Shown: positions 9,968-21,021 of the stretch, in pieces
Layout of the letters: each line of letters begins with the position of its first letter
Position numbering within the stretch: position 1 is the first letter of the stretch
From: Flavobacteriaceae bacterium
Lineage (GTDB): Bacteria > Bacteroidota > Bacteroidia > Flavobacteriales > Flavobacteriaceae
Length of the DNA: 64,000 bases
Direction of reading: 5' to 3'
Assembly: GCA_027073495.1 (NCBI GenBank)
Contig: JALSVQ010000164.1
Coordinates: 24,845-88,844, forward strand
The notes under the pieces: model-generated
What the model was told of the DNA's origin: nothing
Databases searched by the model: none
What the model saw: only the letters and a program-made list of their open reading frames with translations
Position numbers and translations under genes: made by a program

Positions 9968-11266
9968 ATGATATTTTTAACAACCGCTAGTATAAAACCA
10001 GAGTATTTAATTATTATTAGCGTTTCATTGATTATAATATTAAGTTTTATATTCAATTTTATTTCTAAAAAGACCAATATTCCAAGTGTACTTTTGTTAT
10101 TAGCTTTAGGTATTGCTATTCAATATTTTTATCCAGAATTAAAAGAGAACCCTTTGATATCTAATTCTTTAGTATTGGTAGGGAAAGTAGGCTTGATTTT
10201 GATTGTTTTAGAGGCGGCACTTGATTTAAAAATAAAGAAAAAAAAACTAGGATTAATTTTCAAATCCTTTTTAATGGCTTTATTGGGTTTATTTGGAAGT
10301 GCTATACTCATTGCTTTTGCAATACAATATTTTCTAGAGGCTACTTTTTATGACGCTTTAATATATGCAGTTCCTTTGTCTATTATGAGTAGTGCTATTG
10401 TTATACCAAGTGTTAATAAACTACCTGGAGAGAAAAAGGAATTTATGATATATGAGAGTACTTTTGCTGATATTTTGGGTATTATATTCTTTCAGTTTTT
10501 AACTTCTCCTAATGAATTTTTCTCGACTACACATGTCGTTTTTAGTGTGACATCAAATATTTTAATTACCATTGTAGTAGCTATTGTATTTAGTTATATT
10601 ACTGTTTGGGGAATACAAAAATTAACCAGTCACGTCAAATTATTTTTAATAATAGCAGTATTGTTACTCGTTTATGCGTTGGGATCTATATTTCATTTGT
10701 CTTCATTAATCATAGTATTATTTTTTGGTCTAATATTGAATAATACAGAGGTGTTTTTTATAGGTCGTTTAAAGAATAGCATTGATAAACAAAAAATAAA
10801 TTTTATTTTCAAAGAATTTTATATTATAACATTAGAATCAGCATTTGTGCTTCGTACATTTTTCTTTGTTATGTTTGGGGTAACGATATCTTTATTGGCC
10901 TTGGTTAATTATGAAGTAGCAATTCAAAGTATCATCTTTATTACTATTTTGTATACTATTCGCTTAGTCTTATTAAAAATTGTTTTTTGGAAAGAAAGTA
11001 TATTTCCTGAATTGTTTATTGCACCAAGAGGCTTAATTACAATACTATTATTTTATACAATACCAACAAAACATATAATTTCAAATTTTAATCAAGGCGT
11101 ATTATTATACACCATACTTATTTCGAGTGTAATTATGACACTTGCTTTGGTTTTAGGAAGAGGAAGTAAAAATATTAAAGAAGTATTGCATGATTATGAT
11201 GAACTTCATGATTCTATTGAGAAAAGTCTAGAAGAAGGCCATTATGAATTTGATAAAGAAGACTAG
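9968..11266 (+). CDS. Cation:proton antiporter (CPA/NhaP-like)
   Basis: Polytopic protein, VGKVGLILIVLEAALDLK, FIAPRGLITILLFY. Confidence 0.85.
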   Translation: MIFLTTASIKPEYLIIISVSLIIILSFIFNFISKKTNIPSVLLLLALGIAIQYFYPELKENPLISNSLVLVGKVGLILIVLEAALDLKIKKKKLGLIFKSFLMALLGLFGSAILIAFAIQYFLEATFYDALIYAVPLSIMSSAIVIPSVNKLPGEKKEFMIYESTFADILGIIFFQFLTSPNEFFSTTHVVFSVTSNILITIVVAIVFSYITVWGIQKLTSHVKLFLIIAVLLLVYALGSIFHLSSLIIVLFFGLILNNTEVFFIGRLKNSIDKQKINFIFKEFYIITLESAFVLRTFFFVMFGVTISLLALVNYEVAIQSIIFITILYTIRLVLLKIVFWKESIFPELFIAPRGLITILLFYTIPTKHIISNFNQGVLLYTILISSVIMTLALVLGRGSKNIKEVLHDYDELHDSIEKSLEEGHYEFDKED

Positions 11267-11488
11267 TTTTTTATTTAAGAACTCACTCTCATTCTAATAA
11301 AATAAACATAATAATATTCAGTCTATTTTGAATAAGTTGTAAAATGTAGAAAACATTTTAATGATGTTTTTATTGCGATTATAGATATAATTAAGTCAGA
11401 TATACATTAAATGCCCGCAAATACATATTAAGTCATTATTACTAATACATTTAGACCTAAATTTGCTTAAATAATAAAATAAAGCATT

Positions 11489-11887
11489 ATGAAAAATAGT
11501 ATTATGTTAAGCACATTATTGCCATCAGTATTCAACATTGCACAACAAACTGATTTCAATATTGTCGATGAATGGAAAAATATAGAAGGAAAAGCAGTTT
11601 ATTTTAAATTCGATAAAGAAGGATTTGTCTATTTTGATACTGAAAAAATTCAAACAGGAAAAGAATTTATTGTAAAAGGGAAGAAAAGAAGCATGCGATA
11701 CGAAATAGATAATTCTAAGTTTCTGAAAGAGATAAAGATAATATATCAAACGCTTGATAATAGCGAACTTGAAAAAACAATGTTTATTGTTAATATTATT
11801 AGTAATAATAAAATTGAAATTCTCCCTTTAAAAGACAGTAAACATCTCAGAGAAAACGCGTATACGTTTATTAGAAAAAATAATTAA
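11489..11887 (+). CDS. Hypothetical protein (lipocalin-like size and composition)
   Basis: 132 aa ORF, N-terminal hydrophobic segment. Confidence 0.5.
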   Translation: MKNSIMLSTLLPSVFNIAQQTDFNIVDEWKNIEGKAVYFKFDKEGFVYFDTEKIQTGKEFIVKGKKRSMRYEIDNSKFLKEIKIIYQTLDNSELEKTMFIVNIISNNKIEILPLKDSKHLRENAYTFIRKNN

Positions 11888-12038
11888 TTTAGATAGAATC
11901 ATATTTATAAGCCTAATATACCTTGTACAAACGATTGACCAATTGTGGAATAATTCAGGGAATTTTGCTTGAAATGATAAAGATAATAGATAGGATTTAT
12001 CATATAAAAATGATTAAAATTATTACATTTAGTAACAG

Positions 12039-12581
12039 TTACTCAACGATTTTCCGATTTAAAAAGTTGGCAATCTTTTTGAAATTAACTATTAAGACAT
12101 AGCCTACTACTAAATTCAATCCATTTATTAAGTATGAAGTGTTAAATATACTATTATTCAAATTTTGGTTATCATAGGCTTGATCAAAGCCTTTTGGAAC
12201 GGCTGCCTTAAAAGCATTTAAACTATGAATTAAAAAAGAGGGAATATTATTAATTAATAATAAACCACCTATTATCAAAACGGTAAATTTAATGACATCA
12301 ATACTTTTTAGCCCGCTAAAATCTATTTTATCTTCATCAAAACCTTTTTCTAATTGCAAAAAATCACTTATTTTTTCTGCTTTTATTAATAATAAATAGG
12401 AGAGCCCTAATATTAGAAATAGATTTATTAAGACTACTGGAACAATCAACAAATATTGATTTGATTTCATACTCTTAATAAGTAGTAAAATAGTATTTGG
12501 AAGTCTAGAAAATAGTGCGGAAATAATAGAATAAAGTCCAAATATTTTGATTAAAAGTATAAAAAAATCGCGCTTTGTCAT
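12039..12581 (-). CDS. Hypothetical multi-pass membrane protein
   Basis: 180 aa with about four hydrophobic helices. Confidence 0.5.
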   Translation of the reverse strand: MTKRDFFILLIKIFGLYSIISALFSRLPNTILLLIKSMKSNQYLLIVPVVLINLFLILGLSYLLLIKAEKISDFLQLEKGFDEDKIDFSGLKSIDVIKFTVLIIGGLLLINNIPSFLIHSLNAFKAAVPKGFDQAYDNQNLNNSIFNTSYLINGLNLVVGYVLIVNFKKIANFLNRKIVE

Positions 12582-12685
12582 TGGTTCGTGTTTTTAATGG
12601 TTATGTTATTAGCTTTAAATAATTTTTTTTGAAAGGTTAAGAGTTATTTTAGGTAATAATAGTTGTCCCTTTTATATTAACCGTA

Positions 12686-13489
12686 TTATCGGTCACCATT
12701 TTTAGATTTATATTGAAAAAGCACTACTTTAACATTCTTATCAGAAAGAATTTTATTTTTGAAATATACATTTTTTAATTCTGAGATTAGTACTTTAGGA
12801 TTTATAATTCTAAATTTATAGAACTGAAATGACCATGTTAGCATTTTTAATTTATGGAGATGTTCTTTTATTAATGAATAATCAACTGAATCTGCAGAAA
12901 TAAAGTTTGGTTTTGTGTCAATTATCATTTGGTTTATTACTTCAAATTTTGTTGCTACAAGGTTAACCTTTAATTTGTTGATGTGCGCAGGTAAATAGTA
13001 AGATGTCATATAACCGTTTTCTCTAAAAATAGCTAAATGTTTAGGATTTGTAGATTCTATTATTAATTGTTTATGCTTTATTTTTAGTTTTTTGCAAATA
13101 GTATCAATACGATTATATGCATATTGTTTATTCTCGCTACTTAAGTTCTTGAAATCTAACCAAAACATATTCTTATTATTAATCTTAATGGCCTTAAAAT
13201 AATCTAATAAATTCAGGTTTATGGATTTGGCAGGAGGATGATTAACATCAAACAATTTATTTTTTGATTGAAACACTACATCTACTTCATACTTATCAAA
13301 AATAGTATTGACTTCGATTAATTTTTCTTTAGAATCAACTCTGTGAATCCATATCTTGTCAATATATTTTGCTTCTATATATTTATGTAATCCATTGATG
13401 AAAATTAGAGTTATTATATATAAAAATATAACTGTTTTTATGGTTATGATAAAGAATTTCATGATTTTTTTTCTAATTACTTTTTTCAT
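12686..13489 (-). CDS. Membrane-anchored GDPD/FAM151-like TIM-barrel protein
   Basis: N-terminal TM, then IWIHRVDSKEKLIEV..FDKYEVDVVFQ..FDVNHPP..LLDYFK..NNKNMFWLDFKNL. Internal Met (MKKVIRKK) chosen as start because the longest ORF (to 13522) overlaps the upstream gene by 50 nt. Confidence 0.55.
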   Translation of the reverse strand: MKKVIRKKIMKFFIITIKTVIFLYIITLIFINGLHKYIEAKYIDKIWIHRVDSKEKLIEVNTIFDKYEVDVVFQSKNKLFDVNHPPAKSINLNLLDYFKAIKINNKNMFWLDFKNLSSENKQYAYNRIDTICKKLKIKHKQLIIESTNPKHLAIFRENGYMTSYYLPAHINKLKVNLVATKFEVINQMIIDTKPNFISADSVDYSLIKEHLHKLKMLTWSFQFYKFRIINPKVLISELKNVYFKNKILSDKNVKVVLFQYKSKNGDR

Positions 13490-15008
13490 AGTCCTGATTG
13501 ATAATACTTTTGTTTTTATCAAATTTTGTGAATTTAATTTGTGATAAATCTGCTATAGTATGTATTAAATACTTTGAATTGTAAGGCAATTCTTTATTTT
13601 TTATTGATTTATGATTATTTATATATTTTTTAGATTGCCAAATTATAAATGGTATATTATACATCGGTGCTGTTCCTTTTGATTCTGTATGACATGCTTC
13701 ATCTATTGTTTCATACACATCTTCACCGTGATCAGAAAAATATAAAACATATGAATTGGAGTCATAATTATTTACTTTTTCTATTATTGTATTAATAATA
13801 AAATCATTGTATAGTACTGCATTGTCATATTGATTTATTGTGGAATATGCAGTTTCATGTTTGTATTTAGTTCTTGGAATATTTTTAAAAATATTAAATT
13901 TAGTAGGATATCGTTTCGAATATTGCAAGTGAGTACCCATTAAATGTATTAATATAAATTTTCGTTTTTCTTTTTCTGCTAAAACTCGATCTAATGGTTT
14001 TAAAATCACTTCATATAGTTTAGTATCTGAAATAGCTGTAAAATAACTTTTGTCACTTGTTTTTGACATTAATGTAATACTAGTTTCATAAATACCAATT
14101 GGTTTTTGATTTGAAATAAAATATGTTTTATAGTTAGCACTATTCATTAATTGTATTAAAGTAGAGTTGTATTTGTTAGATATATTTGAATTATCTAGTA
14201 CTAACACATCTTCAAGTGCTGGTATTGTATGAGTGTGTGGCGTTTTGACGTTTTTAAAAACTGTTAATCCAGATTTTTTTGACAATAAAGGATTGGTATC
14301 TCTGTAATATTTATACAAGCTCATATGATTTCTTGTAGTAGATTCTCCTATGATTACAACACAAATTTCTTCTTTTTCTTCTTTGTATTCAATATTTTTA
14401 AAGTTCCCGTTTTTTAAAATTTCAATATCATTGAAGGCCTCTCTTTGTTGTAAATACGTTATCGATGAACTGTAAATAGTATATGGAAGAAAATCGCTTC
14501 TAAGTTTGTACGTAATCGAAAATAGTAATAAAAATAAAACAATTATAAGTGGTATGCTTTTTTTTATAATCTGTATTGTATTTGTTTTTAAGGAATAATA
14601 GATTCCAACAGTGAAAGAGATAATATGAAGCAATGCAAATACTAAAACTGAATCTCTAAAATAGGATGAAAAAAACTCTGAAAATTCGCTAATATTTGTC
14701 TCAAGTACGATATAGATTGTACTTTCAGATATAGCGTCTTTGAAAATTATAAAATGTGAAATCTCAATAAACGAAGATAAAGATATCAAAAATGAAGTAA
14801 AGAAAAGATAAATAATAAAAAACTTCTTATCTCTGATTAATTGTAATGTATATGTTACAATAATTATTACTATAAAATATATTAGTATTGCCCTTTTTGA
14901 AAAATTATATAGTAATTGAGCACTTAATAGTGTAAATAAAGGGAGAATTAACCCTGTTAAATGAATTAAATATTTTTTTATAAATAAAATAAATTTAAGA
15001 GTACCCAT
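13473..15008 (-). CDS. Phosphoethanolamine transferase (EptA/CptA-like sulfatase superfamily)
   Basis: Five N-terminal TMs, VVIIGESTTRNHMSLYKYYRDTNPLL, HLMGTHLQYSKRYP, YFSDHGEDVYE, HTESKGTAPMYNIPFIIW. Confidence 0.9.
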   Translation of the reverse strand: MGTLKFILFIKKYLIHLTGLILPLFTLLSAQLLYNFSKRAILIYFIVIIIVTYTLQLIRDKKFFIIYLFFTSFLISLSSFIEISHFIIFKDAISESTIYIVLETNISEFSEFFSSYFRDSVLVFALLHIISFTVGIYYSLKTNTIQIIKKSIPLIIVLFLLLFSITYKLRSDFLPYTIYSSSITYLQQREAFNDIEILKNGNFKNIEYKEEKEEICVVIIGESTTRNHMSLYKYYRDTNPLLSKKSGLTVFKNVKTPHTHTIPALEDVLVLDNSNISNKYNSTLIQLMNSANYKTYFISNQKPIGIYETSITLMSKTSDKSYFTAISDTKLYEVILKPLDRVLAEKEKRKFILIHLMGTHLQYSKRYPTKFNIFKNIPRTKYKHETAYSTINQYDNAVLYNDFIINTIIEKVNNYDSNSYVLYFSDHGEDVYETIDEACHTESKGTAPMYNIPFIIWQSKKYINNHKSIKNKELPYNSKYLIHTIADLSQIKFTKFDKNKSIINQDYEKSN

Positions 15009-15070
15009 ATATTATAACTTAAAATTGCTATTAATAACATATAGTTATCAATAGCAATCTTTCATTTTGT

Positions 15071-16261
15071 TTACCTTTCCATACTAGGAATAGCAACTAC
15101 TTCTTCGGTATCAGCATTGTAGTCCACGCCATCAAAACGGAAACCAAACAGATTATAAAATTCATTAGTATAACCTTCTAAATCAGCAAGTTGCGACAAT
15201 GTTTCTGTTGTTACTTCTTTCCATAGTTTTGCCACTTCTTCTTGTACATCTTCTCGCATTTCCCAATCATCTACACGGATACGTCCTTCGGCATCAGTAG
15301 GAGGAGTGTCTAAATACAAATGCTCACTAAATAATCGTTGTATTTGCTCAATACATCCTTCGTGAAGTCCTTTGGCTTTCATCACCTTATAGAGTAGTGA
15401 AATATACAAAGGTATAACAGGTATTGCAGAACTTGATTGTGTAACAAGCGCTTTATTTACAGAGACATAAGCCTTTCCATTTAAAGTATTAATTTTATCT
15501 GTAATTTTAAATGCTGTAGCTTCCAAATGATCTTTTGCTTTACCAATAGTTCCATTACGATATACAGGCTTAGTCACTTCAGGTCCAATATATGAATAGG
15601 CTACAGTCTTGAAATCTTTAGCCAAAACGCCAGCTTCTTTTAACTGATCAATCCAAAGTTCCCAATCTTCACCACCCATTACTTTAATTGTATTCTGAAT
15701 ATCTTCTTCATTTCCTGTAGCAATGCTCACATCTTTAACGATACCTGTATGAAAATCTACTGTTTTATTAGTATAGATACCTCCAAGTGGTTTTAAGGTA
15801 GATTTATAACGTTTTCCTGTGTCTGGATCTGTACGTACTGGAGATGCCAAACTATAAACTAATAAATCTATTTTTCCTAAATCTTGCTTTACCAATTCAA
15901 TGGTTTGTTTCTTTATCTCGTGAGAGAACGCGTCACCATTGATGCTTTTGGCATATAGTCCTTCTTTGTGAGCTTCTTTTTCAAATGCAGCAGAATTATA
16001 CCATCCCGAAGAAGCTGTTTTTCCTTCTGCTGGTGGTTTTTCAAAGAAAACACCTATGGTAGCTGCTCCTCCTCCAAAAGCACTAGTAATACGCGATGCC
16101 AAGCCAAAACCTGTTGATGCACCAATGACTAGTACGTTTTTACCGCTTTTTAATGTTCCCTTAGATTTTATATATCCTATTTGTTGTGCTACATGCTTTG
16201 CACAGCCCTCAGGATGTGATGTTATACAGATGAAGCCTCTTGTTTTTGGTTCGATTATCAT
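15071..16261 (-). CDS. fabV: trans-2-enoyl-CoA/ACP reductase
   Basis: MIIEPKTRGFICITSHPEGC, LVIGASTGFGLASRI, YSYIGPEVTKPVYRNGTIGKAKDHLE. Confidence 0.95.
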   Translation of the reverse strand: MIIEPKTRGFICITSHPEGCAKHVAQQIGYIKSKGTLKSGKNVLVIGASTGFGLASRITSAFGGGAATIGVFFEKPPAEGKTASSGWYNSAAFEKEAHKEGLYAKSINGDAFSHEIKKQTIELVKQDLGKIDLLVYSLASPVRTDPDTGKRYKSTLKPLGGIYTNKTVDFHTGIVKDVSIATGNEEDIQNTIKVMGGEDWELWIDQLKEAGVLAKDFKTVAYSYIGPEVTKPVYRNGTIGKAKDHLEATAFKITDKINTLNGKAYVSVNKALVTQSSSAIPVIPLYISLLYKVMKAKGLHEGCIEQIQRLFSEHLYLDTPPTDAEGRIRVDDWEMREDVQEEVAKLWKEVTTETLSQLADLEGYTNEFYNLFGFRFDGVDYNADTEEVVAIPSMER

Positions 16262-16276
16262 AATTGTAATTAAGTA

Positions 16277-18187
16277 TTAAAATTTAATGCCTCTTAGATA
16301 GTTTAATTTGTCTTTCCATATAGCTAGTATTTCTTTGTGTTTTGCTATATTTTTGTCAACTTCTTTAAGAATCGGATTGTCACTTTTTGCGTTTGAGAAA
16401 AATGATTTGTTATTTTCTAATTGATTGATTTCTTTGGTTATATCATCAACTTTTTTACGTACATATTGTATTTCGCTATTTATTCCTCGTGTGTCTTCTT
16501 GCGCTATTAATGATTCTATTTTACTTTTAAATTTCAATAAAGCAGATTCGCTTTTATTCATATTTAACTGGTCAAATAGTTTATCAATAAATTTATTGAA
16601 TTTGGCATCAACATGCATTTTGTTACGAGGCACAAGACCAAAAGTTTTCCATTTGTCAATATAGCTCATTATAAGGGCTATATCTTCTTTGTGTTCGCCT
16701 TTTAATGTTGTATTTTCTTTCATTTCTGAGAGATATGCTTTTTTAGCAAGATACACTTCATTTTTAGCTTGATCTTCTTCACTGTTTTTGCTGTGAAGCT
16801 TATCAAAATAAGCATTACAAGCTGCTTTAAATTCGTTCCAAATTTTATCAGAATATTTTTTTGGTACGTGACCAATATTTTTCCAATCTTGTTGTATTTT
16901 TTTGAATAGGGCAGTAGCAACTTCAAAATCTTCACTATCTTTATTAGCTTCAGCTATTTCAATAAGTGCTCGTTTCTTTTTAAGATTTTCAGTTAATTCA
17001 TTCTTTAAACCTTTATAAAATGAGTTTTTCATTTTGTTAAAGTCACGAGTTGCTGCTTTAAACTCATTCCAAATAGTTTTGGACTCTTCTTTGGCAACAT
17101 GACCAACAGCAAAGAATTTCTCACGAAGCTCATTAACTTGTTTTATATTTTTTTGCCAATCGACTTTAGTTTCATTTTTCAATGAAGCTACAAGTGCATT
17201 TATTTCGGCTATTATTTCACGTTTGGCAGTTGCATTTTCGGCATACTTACCTTTCATTTCTTCTAGCCAAGCACGTTTTTTCTCGTGTATCACTTTGGTA
17301 GCATTGCTAAAACGTTGCCAAACTTCTTCGCGTATTTCACGGGATACAGGTCCTGTTTCTTTTTTCCAAACATGATGTATTTGCTGTAATTTAGAAAAGG
17401 CACTTTGTATATTTTCTTCTTGTGCTAATGCTTCTACTTGCGCAATCAATTTTTCTTTTAATTCAAGATTTTCTTTAAAGAAATGCTCTCTTGACACGTG
17501 ATCGTGATGTAATAAATCAAAAAAGCGTTCGGTATGAAAATAATAGGTTTTGAATAGCTCTTGAAAATATTGTTTTGGTACTGCACCAGCAGTTTTCCAA
17601 GCATTATTTATTTTTTCAAAAGACTTGTAGTTATGTGCCTCTGGATTATCAATAAGCTGTTTAAGTTCTTCTATAAGAGCCAAACGTTTTTCATGATTTT
17701 CTTTTTGAGATTTTTCAAGTTCTTTGTAGTATTTAGCACGGTTTCCCTTGTAAATTTTCATTGTAGCATAAAACTCATCATTACTCTCATCTCTAGAATT
17801 GAAATCTTCTGCAAGACCGCCATCAGCAAGAAATGCATCTTTTTTAGCTTTGATTAAAGCGGTATTTTTCAAATCAAATTCTTTTTGGATAGCATCAACA
17901 TGAGATTTGATAATGTGGACAGGTTTGTTATAAACAAGATCTTTTAAAGCATCAATTAATGCAGGAACAGTCAATTTACTGTAATCTACATCTTCCAAAG
18001 TAACGAAAGCTGGTTTCTCGTCAGCTTTTGTTTCTGTTTGCGCTACTACTGTTTCATCAGTATTATCACTAGTTTCAGAAACAGTTTCAAGGGTTTCTTT
18101 TTCAGTGTTTTGAGCGTTTTTAGTTGCTTCATTTAAGTCCTGTTGTCCAGCTGCATTTTGCAGCTTGTCATTTTCGTTTTCTAACAT
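16277..18187 (-). CDS. DUF349 repeat protein
   Basis: Repeated W-x-x-x-G-x-V-P / IWNEFKAA units. Confidence 0.9.
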   Translation of the reverse strand: MLENENDKLQNAAGQQDLNEATKNAQNTEKETLETVSETSDNTDETVVAQTETKADEKPAFVTLEDVDYSKLTVPALIDALKDLVYNKPVHIIKSHVDAIQKEFDLKNTALIKAKKDAFLADGGLAEDFNSRDESNDEFYATMKIYKGNRAKYYKELEKSQKENHEKRLALIEELKQLIDNPEAHNYKSFEKINNAWKTAGAVPKQYFQELFKTYYFHTERFFDLLHHDHVSREHFFKENLELKEKLIAQVEALAQEENIQSAFSKLQQIHHVWKKETGPVSREIREEVWQRFSNATKVIHEKKRAWLEEMKGKYAENATAKREIIAEINALVASLKNETKVDWQKNIKQVNELREKFFAVGHVAKEESKTIWNEFKAATRDFNKMKNSFYKGLKNELTENLKKKRALIEIAEANKDSEDFEVATALFKKIQQDWKNIGHVPKKYSDKIWNEFKAACNAYFDKLHSKNSEEDQAKNEVYLAKKAYLSEMKENTTLKGEHKEDIALIMSYIDKWKTFGLVPRNKMHVDAKFNKFIDKLFDQLNMNKSESALLKFKSKIESLIAQEDTRGINSEIQYVRKKVDDITKEINQLENNKSFFSNAKSDNPILKEVDKNIAKHKEILAIWKDKLNYLRGIKF

Positions 18188-18368
18188 ATTATGCTAAATT
18201 TTATTTATTTAATTCAAAACATAAAGATAGTATAAGCTAGGAGAAATACAAAATATAAGCTAAAATATTAATAATAACCTTTATGAAATGGAGTATGATG
18301 CAGATTTACAGTTAATTGTATTATTTAAAGCATTTCTAAAAAATAGTAATAATTGAAAATTTTAAAAG

Positions 18369-19118
18369 CTATTTATTCCAAATTTCCCAAGCCTTTTCAG
18401 CTTGAAATTCAAGCATTTTGAGTCCGTTTTGAATGCTAGCACCCTGTTTTTCTCCTTGAACCAAGAACAACGTTTTACTAGGATTATAAACCAAATCAAA
18501 TAAATAATGCTGTTTAGTAAGGTATTGATATGGTATAGCTGGAGCAAAATCAACATTAGGAAATGTTCCCAAAGGCGTTGTGTTGACAATAAGTTGATAG
18601 GAAAGGAGCAAAGCCTCATCAATTTTTGAATAATGCAGTTGTTCCTTTGTTGGATTTCGTGATACAACCAAAAAAGGTATTTCTAATTTTTCGAATACAA
18701 ATTTTACAGCTTTTGCAGCACCTCCACTACCTAATATTAATGCTTTTTGATGTATTTTTTTTAATTTAAGTTTTAATGCAAGTTCGAAACCATAAATATC
18801 AGTATTATAGCCAATTAATTTTTTATTTTTTGTAATTTTAATAGTGTTAACAGCACCTATTTTTTGAACCGTTGGTGATACTTCATCAAGATATTCTAAA
18901 ATGGTTTCTTTATACGGAATGGTAACGTTTAACCCCTTAATATTTGGATTGTTTTTAAGTATTAAAGGGAAATCTTCTATCGCAGTAATAGGATAATTAT
19001 CATATTGAGAAGCTTCAATACCTTCCTTAATAAATTTAGTTGCAAAATACTGTTTGGAGAACGAATAATCAATTTGCTTTCCAACTAAGCCATATTTACT
19101 AATGCTTGTTTTTTTCAT
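18369..19118 (-). CDS. aroE: Shikimate dehydrogenase
   Basis: YGLVGKQIDYSFSKQYF, GLNVTIPYKETI, GAVNTIKI, LILGSGGAAKAVKF, FDLVYNPSKTLFL. Start moved to MKKTSISKYG. Confidence 0.92.
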   Translation of the reverse strand: MKKTSISKYGLVGKQIDYSFSKQYFATKFIKEGIEASQYDNYPITAIEDFPLILKNNPNIKGLNVTIPYKETILEYLDEVSPTVQKIGAVNTIKITKNKKLIGYNTDIYGFELALKLKLKKIHQKALILGSGGAAKAVKFVFEKLEIPFLVVSRNPTKEQLHYSKIDEALLLSYQLIVNTTPLGTFPNVDFAPAIPYQYLTKQHYLFDLVYNPSKTLFLVQGEKQGASIQNGLKMLEFQAEKAWEIWNK

Positions 19119-20109
19119 AATACGATAAAAATAATAAAACACTGATCCCTAATACGATAAATAGTATTGCAATACTGTTTTCTCCATTAGAAAAATCAGG
19201 GAAATAGCGCGTATAATTGATTACTATAGGATTGCCTTTTGCGTCTAATAGATGTGCGCCAACAGTTTTGTATATTGGTTTTTTCCATGGCCAAACCATG
19301 AGCAGTGATCCTGTGATAAAACCAATGATTCCTGCTATTGTTATTTGATGCCAACGCTTTAATATATAGGCAAATACATGAGAAAGACTAATCATACCAG
19401 CTACGGAACCAAGTGCAAACACAGCAAGCACTTGTAGCAAATGCACACGCCCAGCATCTGCAAAAGCTAGTGCAAACTCACCTTGAAAAATATATTTTAA
19501 AGTGTCGAACAAAGCATTAACAGAATCTACAAGTAACAATACATAATTGCCTAATAATATGAGGATAAAAGATCCTGAGACTCCAGGCAATGTCATTCCT
19601 AAAACACCAATTATTCCACAAAGAAACACAAAAATAAGGTTGTCATTTTCTTGAGCTGGAGGCAAAAAACTCAGTGCTAAACCAACGGTTACTCCTAATA
19701 GTAAAGCACTGATAGTGAACTTGTTCCAGTCTTTAAAACTTTGGTTGATATAGTAAATAGAACCGAGAATCATTCCAAAAAAAGTAGCCCAAACATAGAG
19801 CTCATGAGCGTGCAACAAATAATCTAAAATCTTACTAACACTAAAATAGCTGATGAGCATTCCTGTGACTATCAAAAGTAAGAAACCGCCATTAACATAA
19901 CGATAAAGTGACTTAAAACGTAGATTAATAAATAGTTTTAATGCTGTTTTGTTAAATTTTTGAAGCGAATAAATAAAATCTTCATAAAAACCCGCAACAA
20001 AAGCTACAGTACCGCCAGAAACTCCAGGTACTTTATTGGCTCCACCCATTAATAAACCCTTGAGAATAAGCAAAAGTTTACTCGATAAAGTTGCGTATTT
20101 TTCGTTCAT
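19099..20109 (-). CDS. DUF368 family (PopT-type polyprenyl-phosphate transporter), paralogue 1
   Basis: KGLLMGGANKVPGVSGGTVAFVAGFYEDFI, LPGVSGSFILILLGNY. Confidence 0.9.
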   Translation of the reverse strand: MNEKYATLSSKLLLILKGLLMGGANKVPGVSGGTVAFVAGFYEDFIYSLQKFNKTALKLFINLRFKSLYRYVNGGFLLLIVTGMLISYFSVSKILDYLLHAHELYVWATFFGMILGSIYYINQSFKDWNKFTISALLLGVTVGLALSFLPPAQENDNLIFVFLCGIIGVLGMTLPGVSGSFILILLGNYVLLLVDSVNALFDTLKYIFQGEFALAFADAGRVHLLQVLAVFALGSVAGMISLSHVFAYILKRWHQITIAGIIGFITGSLLMVWPWKKPIYKTVGAHLLDAKGNPIVINYTRYFPDFSNGENSIAILFIVLGISVLLFLSYYEKNKH

Positions 20110-21017
20110 TATTGTTTTTTTACAGCTATTTTTTCAAGCGCAAAGATAAGTAAAAAGCCTGCTAATGCTAGTAAAACACTTAAAAACATTTTTGAATCAC
20201 CATCATATTGAGTGGGTAATATGTTTTTTTGTTTTAGTACAAATTCTTTATGCTCAATCAGTACCGTTTCAAGCGTTTGTTTCCAAGGCCAAACTTTGTT
20301 GAGTGAGCCAATGAGAAAACCGGTGAGTACAGCAAGTGTTAGGTCACTATAGTTTTTGAAAGTCCATTGTAAAAATTTTGAAAATGTAAGCAAACCAACT
20401 AAAGCACCACTACCAACCAAAGCAATACTTTTAATATCGAATTGGTGTACAGCATTAAGTATTCCTGCATAAGAACCCATTAACACTAGGATAAAGGCAC
20501 CAGAAATACCCGGTAATATCATTGCACAGATAGCAATAGCACCAGAAAGGAAGAGATAAAAGCTACTTAATTCTGTTTGCATTTGTTGTACAGTTGTTAG
20601 GTAATAAGCAAAAACAGCACCTATAAAAATAGCTAAGAATCGTGACCAAGAAATTATTTTTATTTGCTTGAATATCAATAGTATACTCGAGATTATTAAG
20701 CCGAAGAAAAATGCCCAAACCAATACGGGTTTATATGCCAATAACCAAGTGATGACTTTGGCTAAAGATAGGACACTAACCAATATTCCTGAAAATAATG
20801 TCAGTAAAAAAGAACCGTTTATTGTTTTCCAAACTCCTTTAAAGCCTTGTGTTTTAAAAACAGGGATTAGTGTAAGATTAATACTCGCAATTGCGTTTAA
20901 CAAATCTTCATAAATACCTGAAATAAAAGCGATTGTTCCTCCAGAAACTCCAGGCACCACATCTGCAGCTCCCATAGCCATTCCTTTGAAAAATAGTATA
21001 ATGTATTTTTTATCCAT
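20109..21017 (-). CDS. DUF368 family (PopT-type polyprenyl-phosphate transporter), paralogue 2
   Basis: KGMAMGAADVVPGVSGGTIAFISGIYEDLL, LPGISGAFILVLMGSYAGIL. Confidence 0.9.
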   Translation of the reverse strand: MDKKYIILFFKGMAMGAADVVPGVSGGTIAFISGIYEDLLNAIASINLTLIPVFKTQGFKGVWKTINGSFLLTLFSGILVSVLSLAKVITWLLAYKPVLVWAFFFGLIISSILLIFKQIKIISWSRFLAIFIGAVFAYYLTTVQQMQTELSSFYLFLSGAIAICAMILPGISGAFILVLMGSYAGILNAVHQFDIKSIALVGSGALVGLLTFSKFLQWTFKNYSDLTLAVLTGFLIGSLNKVWPWKQTLETVLIEHKEFVLKQKNILPTQYDGDSKMFLSVLLALAGFLLIFALEKIAVKKQ

Positions 21018-21021
21018 TTAA

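Noticed and set aside
17561-17857. 98-aa plus ORF inside the DUF349 gene
   Set aside because: Phe-rich antisense translation of a Lys-rich repeat protein.
18362-18667. 101-aa same-strand ORF overlapping aroE
   Set aside because: Alternative frame of aroE, which has clear motifs; I found no reason to invoke a frameshift.
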